Source: Thiothrix nivea DSM 5205
Lineage (GTDB): Bacteria > Pseudomonadota > Gammaproteobacteria > Thiotrichales > Thiotrichaceae
Direction of reading: 5' to 3'
Length of the DNA: 64,000 nucleotides
Assembly: GCF_000260135.1 (NCBI RefSeq)
Contig: NZ_JH651384.1
Location: forward strand, 2,793,693 to 2,857,692
Notes under the pieces: model-generated
The model's database searches: none
The model's input: the letters and a program-made list of their open reading frames with translations, nothing else
What the model was told of the DNA's origin: nothing
Program-made: the position numbers and the translations under genes
Shown: in pieces, positions 30,994 through 40,304 of the stretch
How the letters are laid out: the number at the start of each line of letters is the position of its first letter
How positions within the stretch are numbered: position 1 is the first letter of the stretch

Positions 30994-31090
30994 GGCACTG
31001 CACGGCCAACATGACTTTCTGATGTTATTGGGCATCAATTCACACTAGAATGACGCACATTTAATCCATAGCATTTGAAGATTCGCTCCC

Positions 31091-31954
31091 ATGCAAGAAC
31101 AAGAAAACTACATCCTCACCGTCACCTGCCCGGCCACTACCGGCATTGTCGCCGCTATCACGGGCTTTCTGGCCGATACCCATTGCTACATCACCGAGAT
31201 GGCGCAGTATGACGATGAAATGACGCAGAAATTTTTCTGCCGTATCACCTTCCGCCCGGATGCCAGTCTGTCGCCTGCCATTGATGGTATCCGCCAGCAG
31301 TTCGCCCCGATTGCGGGCACATTCAATATGGATTGGCGGATCAGCAGTTCCAGCCGCCCGACCCGCGTGATTTTGATGGTATCCAAGGCCGACCACTGTC
31401 TGGTCGACCTGCTGTACCGCAAGAACAAGGGCGACCTGAACATGCAGGTGGTATGCGTCATTTCCAATCATATGGATTTGCGTTCCATCGTCGAGCGCGA
31501 AGGCATCCGCTTCGTCTGCCTGCCGGTCGACAAGACCAACAAGGCGGAACAGGAAGCGCGGATGCTCGGTATCGTGGCGGAAACGGGGGCGGAACTGGTG
31601 GTGTTGGCGCGTTACATGCAAATCCTGTCCAACGATGCCTGCAAGAAACTGGCGGGGATGTGCATCAACATCCACCACTCTTTCCTGCCCGGCTTCAAGG
31701 GGGCGCGCCCCTACCATCAGGCGTATGACCGTGGGGTGAAACTGATTGGTGCTACCGCGCATTATGTGACATCCGACCTGGATGAAGGCCCGATTATTGA
31801 GCAGTCAGTGGAGCGGGTTGACCACACTTTCCTACCTGACAATCTGGCGGCGCTGGGGCGCGACCTGGAAAACAGCGCATTGGCCAAGGCAGTCAGGTTG
31901 CACATCGAACGGCGGGTATTCGTCGATGGCAACAAGACCGTGGTTTTCAAATAA
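31091..31954 (+). CDS. purU: Formyltetrahydrofolate deformylase
   Basis: 287 residues. N-terminal ACT domain (residues about 5-85), then the formyltransferase-like catalytic domain with LPVDKTNK, the catalytic INIHHSFLPGFKGARPYHQA and GATAHYVTSDLDEGPIIEQ. Hydrolyses 10-formyl-THF to formate and THF, balancing the one-carbon pool. No obvious operon partner. Confidence 0.93.
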   Translation: MQEQENYILTVTCPATTGIVAAITGFLADTHCYITEMAQYDDEMTQKFFCRITFRPDASLSPAIDGIRQQFAPIAGTFNMDWRISSSSRPTRVILMVSKADHCLVDLLYRKNKGDLNMQVVCVISNHMDLRSIVEREGIRFVCLPVDKTNKAEQEARMLGIVAETGAELVVLARYMQILSNDACKKLAGMCINIHHSFLPGFKGARPYHQAYDRGVKLIGATAHYVTSDLDEGPIIEQSVERVDHTFLPDNLAALGRDLENSALAKAVRLHIERRVFVDGNKTVVFK

Positions 31955-31979
31955 AAAAGTGGCTTTTGCCCCTTTTTCT
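31953..31979. terminator. Bidirectional terminator between purU and nhaD
   Basis: AAAAAGTGGC, loop TTTT, GCCCCTTTTT form a short stem flanked by A and T runs; both convergent genes end here. Confidence 0.55.
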
Positions 31980-31983
31980 ATGC

Positions 31984-33396
31984 CTACAGCAGCGATGTAT
32001 TGATCAGTAAGTGCACCCAGATACTGACCACGTACCCCAATGCGATTGCCCATGTCCATTTCAGGTGGGAAAAAAACGTGTAAATGCCGCGTGCCTGCCC
32101 CATCAGGGCAACCCCTGCCGCCGAACCAATCGACAACAGGGAACCACCGACGCCAGCAGTCAATGTGACTAGCAGCCACTGGCCATGTGGCATTTCCGGG
32201 CTCATGGTGATGACGGCGAACATGACGGGTATGTTGTCCACAATGGCGGAAAGCAAACCCACCAGCACGTTCGCCCAGGTTGCCCCCAGGTCGACATACA
32301 TGACCTGTGCCGCCAATGCCAGATAGCCGAATGCGCCCAAGCCACCAACGCACAAGATCACGCCGTAGAAAAACATTAGCGTATCCCATTCCGCGCGCTG
32401 TAATTGTGTGAAAATGTTGAAGCGCCCAACCGCCTCGTCTTCCAGATCGTTGGAAGGGTCGTTATCGGACATCTTCAGATACCAGCCATACAATTTCAGT
32501 ACGCCCAGGCCAGTCATCATCCCCAGCACCGGCGGTAAATGCAGAAAGTTATGGAACATAACAGCTGTCGCAATGGTGCCAATAAACAAACCAAGGATTA
32601 TAAAACCACCCTGTTTGATCACGACAGCCTCATTCATCGCTGCCGGTTTCCCTTTTTCGATGAAAAAGGACATGATCAGCGCTGGCACAAACCAGTTGAG
32701 CACAGAAGGCAGGAACAGGTCGAAAAACTCGTGGAATTTCACCAGCCCGGCTTGCCAGACCATCAGGGTGGTGATGTCGCCAAACGGGCTCCATGCCCCA
32801 CCGGCATTGGCCGCCACCACGATATTGATGCACCCCATTGCCACAAACTGTGGCCGGTCGGAAGCCACCGCTACCAACACTGCCGCCATCAGCAGCGCGG
32901 TTGTTAGGTTATCGGCTACCGGCGAAATGAAGAATGCCAGTACCCCGGTAATCCAGAAAATCCAGTACAGGGAAAAGCCCCGTGACACCAGCCAGGCACG
33001 CAAGGCTGCAAACATGTTGCGCTCATCTAGCGTGTTGATGTACGTCATCGCCGCCAACAGGAATAGCATCAGCTTGCCGTATTCCAGCAGGTTGTGGTCG
33101 AGGATTTCCTCTACCTTGTCAATCTGCCCAATCGCGGCATAGGCTATGGATACCAACACCCAGATAATGCCCGCTGCCACCATGACTGGCTTGGACTTGC
33201 GCATGTGTATGCGTTCTTCCCCAATTACCAGCGCATAAGCAAACACGAAAATGATCAGTGCGGTAATGCCCAGCCCGGTTCCGGTCAAATGTGGTGTTTC
33301 ACCGGTTGCCTCGCTGGCGAATGCGAGGAATGGGAACAACAGGATCAATAATCCGGCCAAAAGGCTGATTGGCAGGGGAAGGCTGGCTTTTTTCAT
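31984..33396 (-). CDS. nhaD: NhaD-type sodium/proton antiporter
   Basis: 470 residues with a signal-like N-terminus and about 12-13 membrane segments. Characteristic blocks include NLLEYGKLMLFLLAAMTYINTLDERN, ISPVADNLTTALLMAAVLVAV, GGAWSPFGDITTLMVWQAG, and SAIVDNIPVMFAVITMSPE. Exports Na+ or Li+ in exchange for protons at alkaline pH. Convergent with purU. Expected in a marine or alkaline-tolerant bacterium and also common in sulfur oxidisers. Confidence 0.9.
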   Translation of the reverse strand: MKKASLPLPISLLAGLLILLFPFLAFASEATGETPHLTGTGLGITALIIFVFAYALVIGEERIHMRKSKPVMVAAGIIWVLVSIAYAAIGQIDKVEEILDHNLLEYGKLMLFLLAAMTYINTLDERNMFAALRAWLVSRGFSLYWIFWITGVLAFFISPVADNLTTALLMAAVLVAVASDRPQFVAMGCINIVVAANAGGAWSPFGDITTLMVWQAGLVKFHEFFDLFLPSVLNWFVPALIMSFFIEKGKPAAMNEAVVIKQGGFIILGLFIGTIATAVMFHNFLHLPPVLGMMTGLGVLKLYGWYLKMSDNDPSNDLEDEAVGRFNIFTQLQRAEWDTLMFFYGVILCVGGLGAFGYLALAAQVMYVDLGATWANVLVGLLSAIVDNIPVMFAVITMSPEMPHGQWLLVTLTAGVGGSLLSIGSAAGVALMGQARGIYTFFSHLKWTWAIALGYVVSIWVHLLINTSLL

Positions 33397-33581
33397 GACA
33401 AACGGACACTGCTCAATGGATAAGAAGGCGTTATCTTAACGTGTCTTGTTGCCTGTTGCACCACGACGGCCAGGAATTGGAGGATTTTCACGGCAGGCAG
33501 TTGCCACCAGGATGCGGGGAAATTTGCAATGCTGGCAGCATGTGCTGTAATCACCCTTTAATAACAAGCCGGGAGCCATTT

Positions 33582-35180
33582 GTGTACCGCCTGCTGGAAC
33601 AACGCCTGCGCACTATCGACGCCAACCACCTCCACCCCTACCTACAAAATGCCCGCACCGGGCTGGAAAAGGAAAGCCTGCGGGTTGGCGCTGACAGCCA
33701 TCTTTCCCAGCGCAACCACCCCTTGGTATTGGGTTCGGCCCTGACCCACCCGTGGATTACCACCGACTACGCCGAATCCCTGCTGGAACTGATCACGCCG
33801 CCGCAACAGCGTGCCCCGCAGGCGCTGGATTTCCTGCTCGACATCGAAACTTTCGTCTACCAGCAACTGGGTGATGAATTGCTGTGGACGACTAGTATGC
33901 CCTGTGTACTGGCGGGTGAGGATGACATCCGTATCGCTGAATACGGCACATCCAACGCCGGGCGCATGAAACACGTTTACCGGCAGGGGCTGGCGTGGCG
34001 CTACGGCAAGGCCATGCAGGTCATCGCCGGTATCCACTTCAACTACTCCATCGACGAAGCCTTCTGGGAGCCGTGGCAATCCGTGCAGGGCGATACAGGC
34101 AGTTTGCGCCAGTTCCGCGACACCCAATACATGGGGATGGTTCGCAACCTGCAACGCTACGGCTGGCTGATCATCTACCTGTTCGGCACTTCCCCCGCCA
34201 TCTGCAAAAGCTTCCTCGGCGGCAGGCCAGCCCCGGAAGGTATGGAAACGTTCAACCAGTGCACCCTGTACGAACCCTTCGGCACTTCGCTGCGTATGGG
34301 CAACATTGGTTACACCAACAGCAAAGAGAACAAGAGCGGCGTCAAGGTCTGCTACAACACGCTGGAAACCTATGCGCAAAGCCTGCGCCAGGCCATCAAT
34401 ACCCCTTGCCCGGAATACAGCAAGATCGGCGTCAAGGTGGACGGTGAATACCGCCAGTTGAACGCCAACACCCTGCAAATCGAAAACGAATATTACAGCA
34501 CGGTGCGCCCCAAACAGCCGCTGCGGGGTTTCGAGAAACCCACCGACGCACTGGAACAGCGCGGCATTGCCTACGTGGAACTGCGCTCCATCGACGTGAA
34601 CGCCTTCCATCCGGCTGGCATGACCCGCAGGCAGCTGTTTTTCCTCGAAGTCTTCATGCACTTCTGCCTGTTGCAGGAAAGCCCGCTGGTCACTGCAGAT
34701 GAATTTCAGTCCATCAACCACAACCAGATGCTGACCGCGCATCGCGGGCGCGACCCGGAAGTGCGCCTGCATTGCCTGGGCGAAAGCGTATCGTTGCGTG
34801 ACAAGGCGCGTGAACTTCTGGAAGCCATGCGCCCGGTGGCGGAACTGCTCAACGCCGTCCACGCGGAGGATTGTTATACTGACTGCCTTGACAGCCAAAT
34901 CCAGCTTGCCTGGAATGCAGGCATCACCCCCTCAGCCCGGATGCTGGAAGAAATGCAGACCAATCAGGAAAGCTTTTTCGAGTTTGCCCACCGCAAGTCA
35001 CAGGAACACCGTGATTACTTCCTGCAACGCCCGTTGCCACCAGCGTTGCATCTTGAATTCCAGCGGCTTGCTGAAGAATCCCTTGCCAAACAAGCAGCCC
35101 TCGAAAGTGGGTCAAGCATGGATTTTGACCATTTTCTGCAAGCCTATCTGACAGGAACATTGAATGACACAAAAAATTAA
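33582..35180 (+). CDS. gshA: Glutamate-cysteine ligase (proteobacterial type)
   Basis: 532 residues. Catalyses the first, rate-limiting step of glutathione synthesis. Motif NARTGLEKESLRV (ATP/Mg binding) and a SSIDVNAFHPAGMTRRQ segment fit type 1 GshA. The GTG at 33582 is chosen because GGGAG sits six bases before it and alignment to the family starts here; upstream ATGs add non-conserved residues. gshB is not next to it. Confidence 0.92.
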   Translation: MYRLLEQRLRTIDANHLHPYLQNARTGLEKESLRVGADSHLSQRNHPLVLGSALTHPWITTDYAESLLELITPPQQRAPQALDFLLDIETFVYQQLGDELLWTTSMPCVLAGEDDIRIAEYGTSNAGRMKHVYRQGLAWRYGKAMQVIAGIHFNYSIDEAFWEPWQSVQGDTGSLRQFRDTQYMGMVRNLQRYGWLIIYLFGTSPAICKSFLGGRPAPEGMETFNQCTLYEPFGTSLRMGNIGYTNSKENKSGVKVCYNTLETYAQSLRQAINTPCPEYSKIGVKVDGEYRQLNANTLQIENEYYSTVRPKQPLRGFEKPTDALEQRGIAYVELRSIDVNAFHPAGMTRRQLFFLEVFMHFCLLQESPLVTADEFQSINHNQMLTAHRGRDPEVRLHCLGESVSLRDKARELLEAMRPVAELLNAVHAEDCYTDCLDSQIQLAWNAGITPSARMLEEMQTNQESFFEFAHRKSQEHRDYFLQRPLPPALHLEFQRLAEESLAKQAALESGSSMDFDHFLQAYLTGTLNDTKN

Positions 35181-35420
35181 CATGACAATCATCCGATTTT
35201 TGTTACCAGCGTGAAAAAACTCGGGTACACTGCTAGATACTTGCCTGATACTTGAGAGTTTCGTGCGTCCTGCTTACTGCTTTACCACGTTTCGACTTGC
35301 AGGTTTCAAAGTGCATAACTTATTGGCCGCCGTGGCCGATCGTTATCAGGTAATTCGTGTGACTGGTTACCTCCTAACGTAAATTTCCAAACAGCACATG
35401 ATTTTATGAGATGAGAAACA
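35181..35420 (+). promoter_or_regulatory. Long leader region of the RRM gene
   Basis: Contains a likely promoter, TTACCA (35198 region) and TACACT 17 bases later near 35225. This gives a transcript with roughly 190 bases of 5' leader. Long leaders are typical of cold-induced RNA-binding protein mRNAs. No ORF is seen in it. Confidence 0.4.
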
Positions 35421-35804
35421 GTGAATATTTACGTTGGCAACCTGCCCTATAAAATTACCGAAAATGAACTGCGTGACCTGTTCGGCGCTTATGGCGAAGT
35501 ATCCAGTGTCAGCATGATCAAAGACAAAATGACGGGGCAATCCAAGGGCTTCGGTTTTGTTGACATGCCCAATGCCGGTGAAGCTACAGCAGCAATCAAT
35601 GGCCTGAACGAACAAGCTGTTCAAGGCCGCAACATCAAAGTTAACGAAGCCAAGCCTCGCGAAGATCGCCCACGCGGCGGTGACCGTGGTGGTTTCAAGC
35701 CACGTGATGGCGGTGGCCGCGGCGGTTTCGGTGGTGGCCGTGACGGCGGTGGCCGTGGTGGTTTTGGCGGTGGCCGTGACGGCGGTGGCCGTGGTGGCTG
35801 GTAA
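35421..35804 (+). CDS. Glycine-rich RRM RNA-binding protein
   Basis: 127 residues. Single RRM (residues 1-80) with RNP2 IYVGNLPY and RNP1 KGFGFVDM, followed by a Gly/Arg/Asp-rich tail built from repeats of GGGRDGGGRGGFGG. Start is GTG with an upstream GAG-type site. Such cyanobacterial- and proteobacterial-type RRM proteins are often cold-induced. A strong terminator (35843-35873) follows. Confidence 0.9.
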   Translation: MNIYVGNLPYKITENELRDLFGAYGEVSSVSMIKDKMTGQSKGFGFVDMPNAGEATAAINGLNEQAVQGRNIKVNEAKPREDRPRGGDRGGFKPRDGGGRGGFGGGRDGGGRGGFGGGRDGGGRGGW

Positions 35805-35842
35805 CGCTAGCGGTTTCCGCTCACGCGCATTCTAAGACACCC

Positions 35843-35875
35843 AGAGGGCTGACCGGGCAACCGTCAGCCCTCTTT
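35843..35875. terminator. Terminator after the RRM gene
   Basis: Perfect 11-bp stem AGAGGGCTGAC/GTCAGCCCTCT with a 9-base loop and a short T-run on the plus strand. The right arm extends into the last codons of the convergent yggU gene. Confidence 0.8.
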
Positions 35876-36178
35876 CGTGATGTCCGCCGGTAAACTGAGC
35901 GGGTCTTCCACACACACGTGTTTGTTTCTGCCGGTTTCACCGCTGATAATTTGCACCTTGGATTTGGCAACGCCGAAGGCTTTCGCCAGAAATTTCACAA
36001 GGTGCTGGTTTGCCTTGCCATCTACGGGCGGTGCGGTGATGCGTATGCGAATACGGTCTTCCTGAATGTCGGCAAATTCATCCTTGCTGGCTTTGGGCTG
36101 CACCTTGATGAACAGGTGCAGCGTGTCGTCTTCCCAACGGTAAAAGTCAGCCACTGCAAGTTTCCCCGCTGATAGCAT
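35864..36178 (-). CDS. yggU: DUF167 (YggU) family protein
   Basis: 104 residues. Contains the family core LHLFIKVQPKASKDEFADI, RIRITAPPVDGKANQHLVKFLAKAFGVAKSKVQIISGETGRNKHV. Small soluble alpha/beta protein of unknown role. ATG directly abuts the yggT stop. Confidence 0.88.
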   Translation of the reverse strand: MLSAGKLAVADFYRWEDDTLHLFIKVQPKASKDEFADIQEDRIRIRITAPPVDGKANQHLVKFLAKAFGVAKSKVQIISGETGRNKHVCVEDPLSLPADITKEG

Positions 36179-36727
36179 TTATAAACCAAACGACTGCAAG
36201 ACAATCAGCACCACGTACAGCAGCAGGATAGCCACCATTGGTGACAAATCCACCATGCCAATGGTGGGCACGATATTACGGATTGGGCGCAGGATCGGGT
36301 CAGTCAGGCTGTTCAATATATCCGCCAGCGGATTACCATAACTGTTGCCCACCCAGCTCAGCACGGCCTGGATGATCAGGGCGAAAATGTAGATGTGGAT
36401 GACCATGCGCAACAGCTCGACAATGGAATACGCCAGCACCACCGGTACACCAACACTACTGCCCTGCATACCGACCAGCAGGAATGCCTTGATGATCATC
36501 AGCCCCAGCGCCAACACAATGGCGGCTGTATCCAGCTTGCCCATGGCCGGGATCATCCGCCGCAAGGGAACCAGTACCGGGTTGGTGATCTTGACCAGAA
36601 ACTGCGACAGCGGGTTGTAGAAATTGGCTCGTGACCACGCCAGCAAAAACCGGATCAGCACCGCGCCAATATAAAGTGAAAACAAAGTTTCGACCAAAAA
36701 GACACCCACATTCTGTAATGCCTGCAT
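36179..36727 (-). CDS. yggT: YggT family membrane protein
   Basis: 182 residues with two copies of the YGGT domain, each with paired membrane segments and a conserved NPLSQFLVKITNPVLVPLRRMIP or NPLADILNSLTDPILRPIRNIVP block. Likely involved in osmotic-stress or cell-envelope functions. Between proC and yggU, a common gene order. Confidence 0.9.
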   Translation of the reverse strand: MQALQNVGVFLVETLFSLYIGAVLIRFLLAWSRANFYNPLSQFLVKITNPVLVPLRRMIPAMGKLDTAAIVLALGLMIIKAFLLVGMQGSSVGVPVVLAYSIVELLRMVIHIYIFALIIQAVLSWVGNSYGNPLADILNSLTDPILRPIRNIVPTIGMVDLSPMVAILLLYVVLIVLQSFGL

Positions 36728-36745
36728 GAAATATCCCCTGTTTGA

Positions 36746-37588
36746 TTAACTATTGGCGGCGGCCAGTTCGCGTGAACGGCTGTCGGCAGCTTGTAATGCT
36801 TTGGCGAACAGCCCGTGTAAACCGCCTTCGGTCAGCACGTTGAGCGCTGCTTCGGTGGTGCCGCCTTTGGATGTGACCTTGCGGCGCAATTCGGCGGGCA
36901 GGTCGTCGCTTTCCAGCGCCAACCTGGCTGCCCCCAGTGCTGTCTGCATGATCAGCAAGTGGGCATCTTCGGCACGCAAGCCGAGCTGTTCCGCCGCTGC
37001 CTGCATCGCTTCCATCATCAGGAAGAAATAGGCAGGGCCACTGCCGGAGACGGCAGTTACGGCATCCAGCTTGCCTTCGTCCTCAAACCACAGGGTTATG
37101 CCGACAGCGCGCAGGATGCTTTCCGCCAGGCTGCGCTGCACGGTGGAAACCTGCGCATTAGCGTACAGGCCGGTTGCGCCGGTTTGCACTAGCGCCGGGG
37201 TGTTCGGCATACAACGCACGATAGGCAGGTTGCCACCCAGCCAGTTATTGAGGGCTTGTTCGCGGATGCCGGCGGCAATGGAAACGAACAGCGGGCGGCT
37301 GCGCTGGGCGGTTTCAACCAGTTGTTCGGCCACTTCGCGCATGATCTGTGGTTTGACGGCCAGTACCACGACATCCGCGCCTTGCATGGCTTCGTGGTTG
37401 TCGGTGGTGGTCAGCACACCCGGCCAGTGCTTGCGGATGGCATCCAGTTGCAGCGGGTCAGGGTCGGCCACGCGCAAGGCCACATTGGCCTGATCTTGCA
37501 TCAGCCCAACGATCAGGCTGCGCGCCATGTTGCCAGCCCCGATGAAGGTGATCGTGGTTGGCTTTTGTGCAATTTTAGGTGTTTCCAT
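36746..37588 (-). CDS. proC: Pyrroline-5-carboxylate reductase
   Basis: 280 residues. NADPH-binding ITFIGAGNMARSLIVGLMQ, VVVLAVKPQIMREV, and the catalytic SGSGPAYFFLMMEAMQAA with SKGGTTEAALNVL near the end. Last step of proline synthesis. The ATG at 37588 is used; the upstream in-frame start at 37660 lacks conservation. Adjacent to yggT and yggU as in many proteobacteria. Confidence 0.93.
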   Translation of the reverse strand: METPKIAQKPTTITFIGAGNMARSLIVGLMQDQANVALRVADPDPLQLDAIRKHWPGVLTTTDNHEAMQGADVVVLAVKPQIMREVAEQLVETAQRSRPLFVSIAAGIREQALNNWLGGNLPIVRCMPNTPALVQTGATGLYANAQVSTVQRSLAESILRAVGITLWFEDEGKLDAVTAVSGSGPAYFFLMMEAMQAAAEQLGLRAEDAHLLIMQTALGAARLALESDDLPAELRRKVTSKGGTTEAALNVLTEGGLHGLFAKALQAADSRSRELAAANS

Positions 37589-37662
37589 ATGCGCTCTTTG
37601 TTTTGTGTCAGTCAGCGGGTTTCCGTAATAATAGGCGCATTCTACTATTTTCAAGGCCAAGA

Positions 37663-37989
37663 ATGGAAAATCTGCTGTTACTGGGGTTAATCGGGTTGGG
37701 GGTATGGTTCTGGCTGGACTCCATGAATGCGCGCGAACGGGCAGTTGCAGCCGCCATCCGCGCGTGCAAGGAAATCAATGTGCAGTTCCTGGATCAGACC
37801 GTGGCGCTGGAAAGCCTGAAACCGGCCCGCAATGCCAACGGGCATCTGGTGTGGCGGCGTACTTACGGTTTCGAGTATAGCCTACAGGGCGTTGAGCGGC
37901 GGCGCGGGCGGGCTATCCTGCGCGGGCGGGTGCTGGAACAGGTGCAACTGGATACGGATGATGGTGCAATTATCGAGCAGTACGAATAA
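37663..37989 (+). CDS. DUF3301 family small membrane protein
   Basis: 108 residues with one N-terminal membrane helix (residues 1-20) and a basic C-terminal domain (RRTYGFEYSLQGVERRRGRAILRGRVLEQVQL). Family of unknown function restricted mainly to gammaproteobacteria. Divergent from proC. Confidence 0.8.
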   Translation: MENLLLLGLIGLGVWFWLDSMNARERAVAAAIRACKEINVQFLDQTVALESLKPARNANGHLVWRRTYGFEYSLQGVERRRGRAILRGRVLEQVQLDTDDGAIIEQYE

Positions 37990-38000
37990 CTACACTTCTG

Positions 38001-38225
38001 TCACAAGAGTTGCCACAGCAGTTTCATGAAAGATTGCCCAGTCAGATAGGCGTAGCCGTAAAGGATAATACCTGCCGCAATTAGCAGGTAAAACGCCCAG
38101 GTCATGATGCGCCCCAGGACGGATGCGCCAATCCAACCTACCACCAAAACAATGGCGGCGTACATCATGTTCTGCGTCACAATCCAGGTCAGGATCGTGG
38201 CCAGAATGACCAGCACTTGCAGCAT
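38001..38225 (-). CDS. Small hydrophobic membrane protein
   Basis: 74 residues with two to three membrane segments. No recognised domain. The ATG overlaps the stop of yegQ by one base (TAATG), so it is probably translated with it. Confidence 0.6.
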   Translation of the reverse strand: MLQVLVILATILTWIVTQNMMYAAIVLVVGWIGASVLGRIMTWAFYLLIAAGIILYGYAYLTGQSFMKLLWQLL

Positions 38226-39583
38226 TACAGAAACCGGCTGATTAGGATCATCTCGCTATCCACCCCTTGCGGCAGCGGAATGCGCACCTTGTGGCCACTG
38301 CCGGGTGCAACTTCAATGTGTTCGCCTTGCAGGGTTTGCATGGAGTCTAGTACCAGTTCGCGGTTATTGCCGTCTGGCAGGACGAATTCGAGCCGGTCGC
38401 CGATGCTGAAACGGTTTTTCACATCCAGCTCAACCCAGCCATTGTCCCGGTCGACCCGCATCGCCTCGGCCACAAACTGCTGCTGATGACCCATGGATGC
38501 GCCCTGGATGTAGTTCTGGTATTCGTGGGTATGATGGCGTTCGTAAAAACCGTCGGTGTAACCCCGATTGGCAAGGTTTTCCAGCACGCCCAGCAATTGC
38601 GGGTTGAAAGTACGGCCAGCCAGCGCATCGTCAATCGCCTGTTTGTAAGCCTGCGCGGTGCGGGCGACGTAATAGTGCGACTTGGTGCGGCCTTCGATCT
38701 TGAGGCAATCCACCCCGATTTCGGTCAGGCGCTGCACATGCTCGATGGCACGCAAGTCTTTGGAGTTCATAATGTAAGTGCCGTGTTCATCCTCAAGCAC
38801 GGGCATCAGTTCGCCAGGGCGGTTGGTTTCCTCCAGGAAGTATACCTTGTCGGCCAGTGGGTGGCGTTCCTGATTGCCGCAACTGCCCATGCTTTGCGCT
38901 TGATTGAAAGCATCCATAGATAAGACTGCCTCCTTCGGCACAAACTTCCCCTCTGCGCTCTCGGTGGCCTCGGTGGTTTTGTATTCCCAGCGGCAAGCAT
39001 TGGTGCAAGTACCCTGATTCGGGTCACGGTGGTTGAAATAACCGGACAGCAGGCAACGCCCGGAATAGGCAATACACAAGGCGCCATGCACGAACACTTC
39101 CAGCTCCATGTCCGGGCATTGCTGACGGATTTCGGCAATTTCATCCAGCGACAGTTCGCGGGAAAGGATCACGCGGGTCAGGCCAAGGCTTTGCCAGAAT
39201 TTCACGGTGGCGTAGTTGACCGTATTCGCTTGCACTGAAAGGTGTACTGGCATCTCCGGCCAGCGTTCGCGTACCAGCATGATCAGGCCGGGGTCGGCCA
39301 TGATCAGTGCATCCGGGTTCATGTCGATCACCGGCTCAAGGTCTGCCAAGAAGGTTTTGATCTTGCTGTTGTGGGGGGAAATGTTTACCGCGACGAAAAA
39401 CTGCTTGCCCAATGAATGCGCTTCGGCAATACCCAGCGCCAGGTTGTCATTCTTGAACTCGTTGTTGCGCACCCGCAGGGAATAGCGCGGCTGGCCAGCG
39501 TAAACCGCATCCGCCCCGTAGGCGAAAGCGTGGCGCATGGCTTTGAGGGTTCCCGCCGGGGCGAGCAGTTCAGGGCGTTTCAT
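38225..39583 (-). CDS. yegQ: U32 peptidase-family protein YegQ/TrhP (tRNA hydroxylation)
   Basis: 452 residues. The U32 motif ELEVFVHGALCIAYSGRCLLSGYFNHRDPNQGTCTNACRWEY is present with four Cys that likely bind an Fe-S cluster. TrhP acts in 5-hydroxyuridine formation at tRNA position 34. N-terminal ELLAPAGTLKAMRHAFAYGADAVYAG is typical. Precedes a small membrane ORF with overlapping start. Confidence 0.88.
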   Translation of the reverse strand: MKRPELLAPAGTLKAMRHAFAYGADAVYAGQPRYSLRVRNNEFKNDNLALGIAEAHSLGKQFFVAVNISPHNSKIKTFLADLEPVIDMNPDALIMADPGLIMLVRERWPEMPVHLSVQANTVNYATVKFWQSLGLTRVILSRELSLDEIAEIRQQCPDMELEVFVHGALCIAYSGRCLLSGYFNHRDPNQGTCTNACRWEYKTTEATESAEGKFVPKEAVLSMDAFNQAQSMGSCGNQERHPLADKVYFLEETNRPGELMPVLEDEHGTYIMNSKDLRAIEHVQRLTEIGVDCLKIEGRTKSHYYVARTAQAYKQAIDDALAGRTFNPQLLGVLENLANRGYTDGFYERHHTHEYQNYIQGASMGHQQQFVAEAMRVDRDNGWVELDVKNRFSIGDRLEFVLPDGNNRELVLDSMQTLQGEHIEVAPGSGHKVRIPLPQGVDSEMILISRFL

Positions 39584-39588
39584 CGTGT

Positions 39589-40170
39589 TTAGCTACCGTA
39601 ATAATCAGGCTCGTTGCCGGTTTTCCACTTGATATTGCAACCCAGCGAGGCTTTCTGGCCATCAGGTGGGGCCATGTTATCCAGCAAACGGTCGAGCGCA
39701 TGGCGCAGGTCGTTGCCGGTAACAGGAGCGGCATTGCCGGGGCGGGCGTCGTCAAACTGGCCACGGTAAAACAGTGTGTGCTGTTCGTCAAACAGGAACA
39801 AATCCGGCGTGCATGCTGCCTGGTAGGCTTTGGCTACCGCCTGCGATTCATCATAGAGATACGGAAAGGTATAGCCATGCGCTTGCACGGCTTCCGCCAT
39901 TTTTTCAGGGCTGTCATCCGGATAACTGGCCGCATCGTTGGCGTTGATTGCGACCACGGCAACGCCGCGCTGCTGGTATTCCTTGGCCAGGCTGGCAAAA
40001 GCGTCGCGGATATGGATCACATATGGGCAGTGGTTGCAGAGGAAGGCGACCAACAAGGGCTTGCCCATGAAATCCTTGCGGGTTATGACATGCCCGGTAA
40101 TCGGCTCCGGCAGGGCGAAATCGGGCGCAGTTGTGCTCAGTTTCGGCATGGTAGAGGGTGTGCGGGCCAT
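39589..40170 (-). CDS. Thioredoxin-fold peroxiredoxin-like protein
   Basis: 193 residues with a thioredoxin fold and LLVAFLCNHCPYVIHIRDAF, a C-N-H-C active-site motif. The FDDARPGNAAPVTGNDLRHALDRLL C-terminal half matches the AhpC/TSA-like "thioredoxin family" seen across bacteria. The ATG 40170 has an AGGAG box. Redox or peroxide role expected; exact substrate unknown. Confidence 0.82.
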   Translation of the reverse strand: MARTPSTMPKLSTTAPDFALPEPITGHVITRKDFMGKPLLVAFLCNHCPYVIHIRDAFASLAKEYQQRGVAVVAINANDAASYPDDSPEKMAEAVQAHGYTFPYLYDESQAVAKAYQAACTPDLFLFDEQHTLFYRGQFDDARPGNAAPVTGNDLRHALDRLLDNMAPPDGQKASLGCNIKWKTGNEPDYYGS

Positions 40171-40304
40171 AGGCGTCTCCTGAATAACTGAGTGTGGTGC
40201 TGTGGAATCACGATTATACGCCAATCACATCGAGGCACGACAATTATTCTCATTTAGGGGTATACTGCTGCATCGCAACATTCAGGAACCCCGGAGGAAG
40301 CAAC

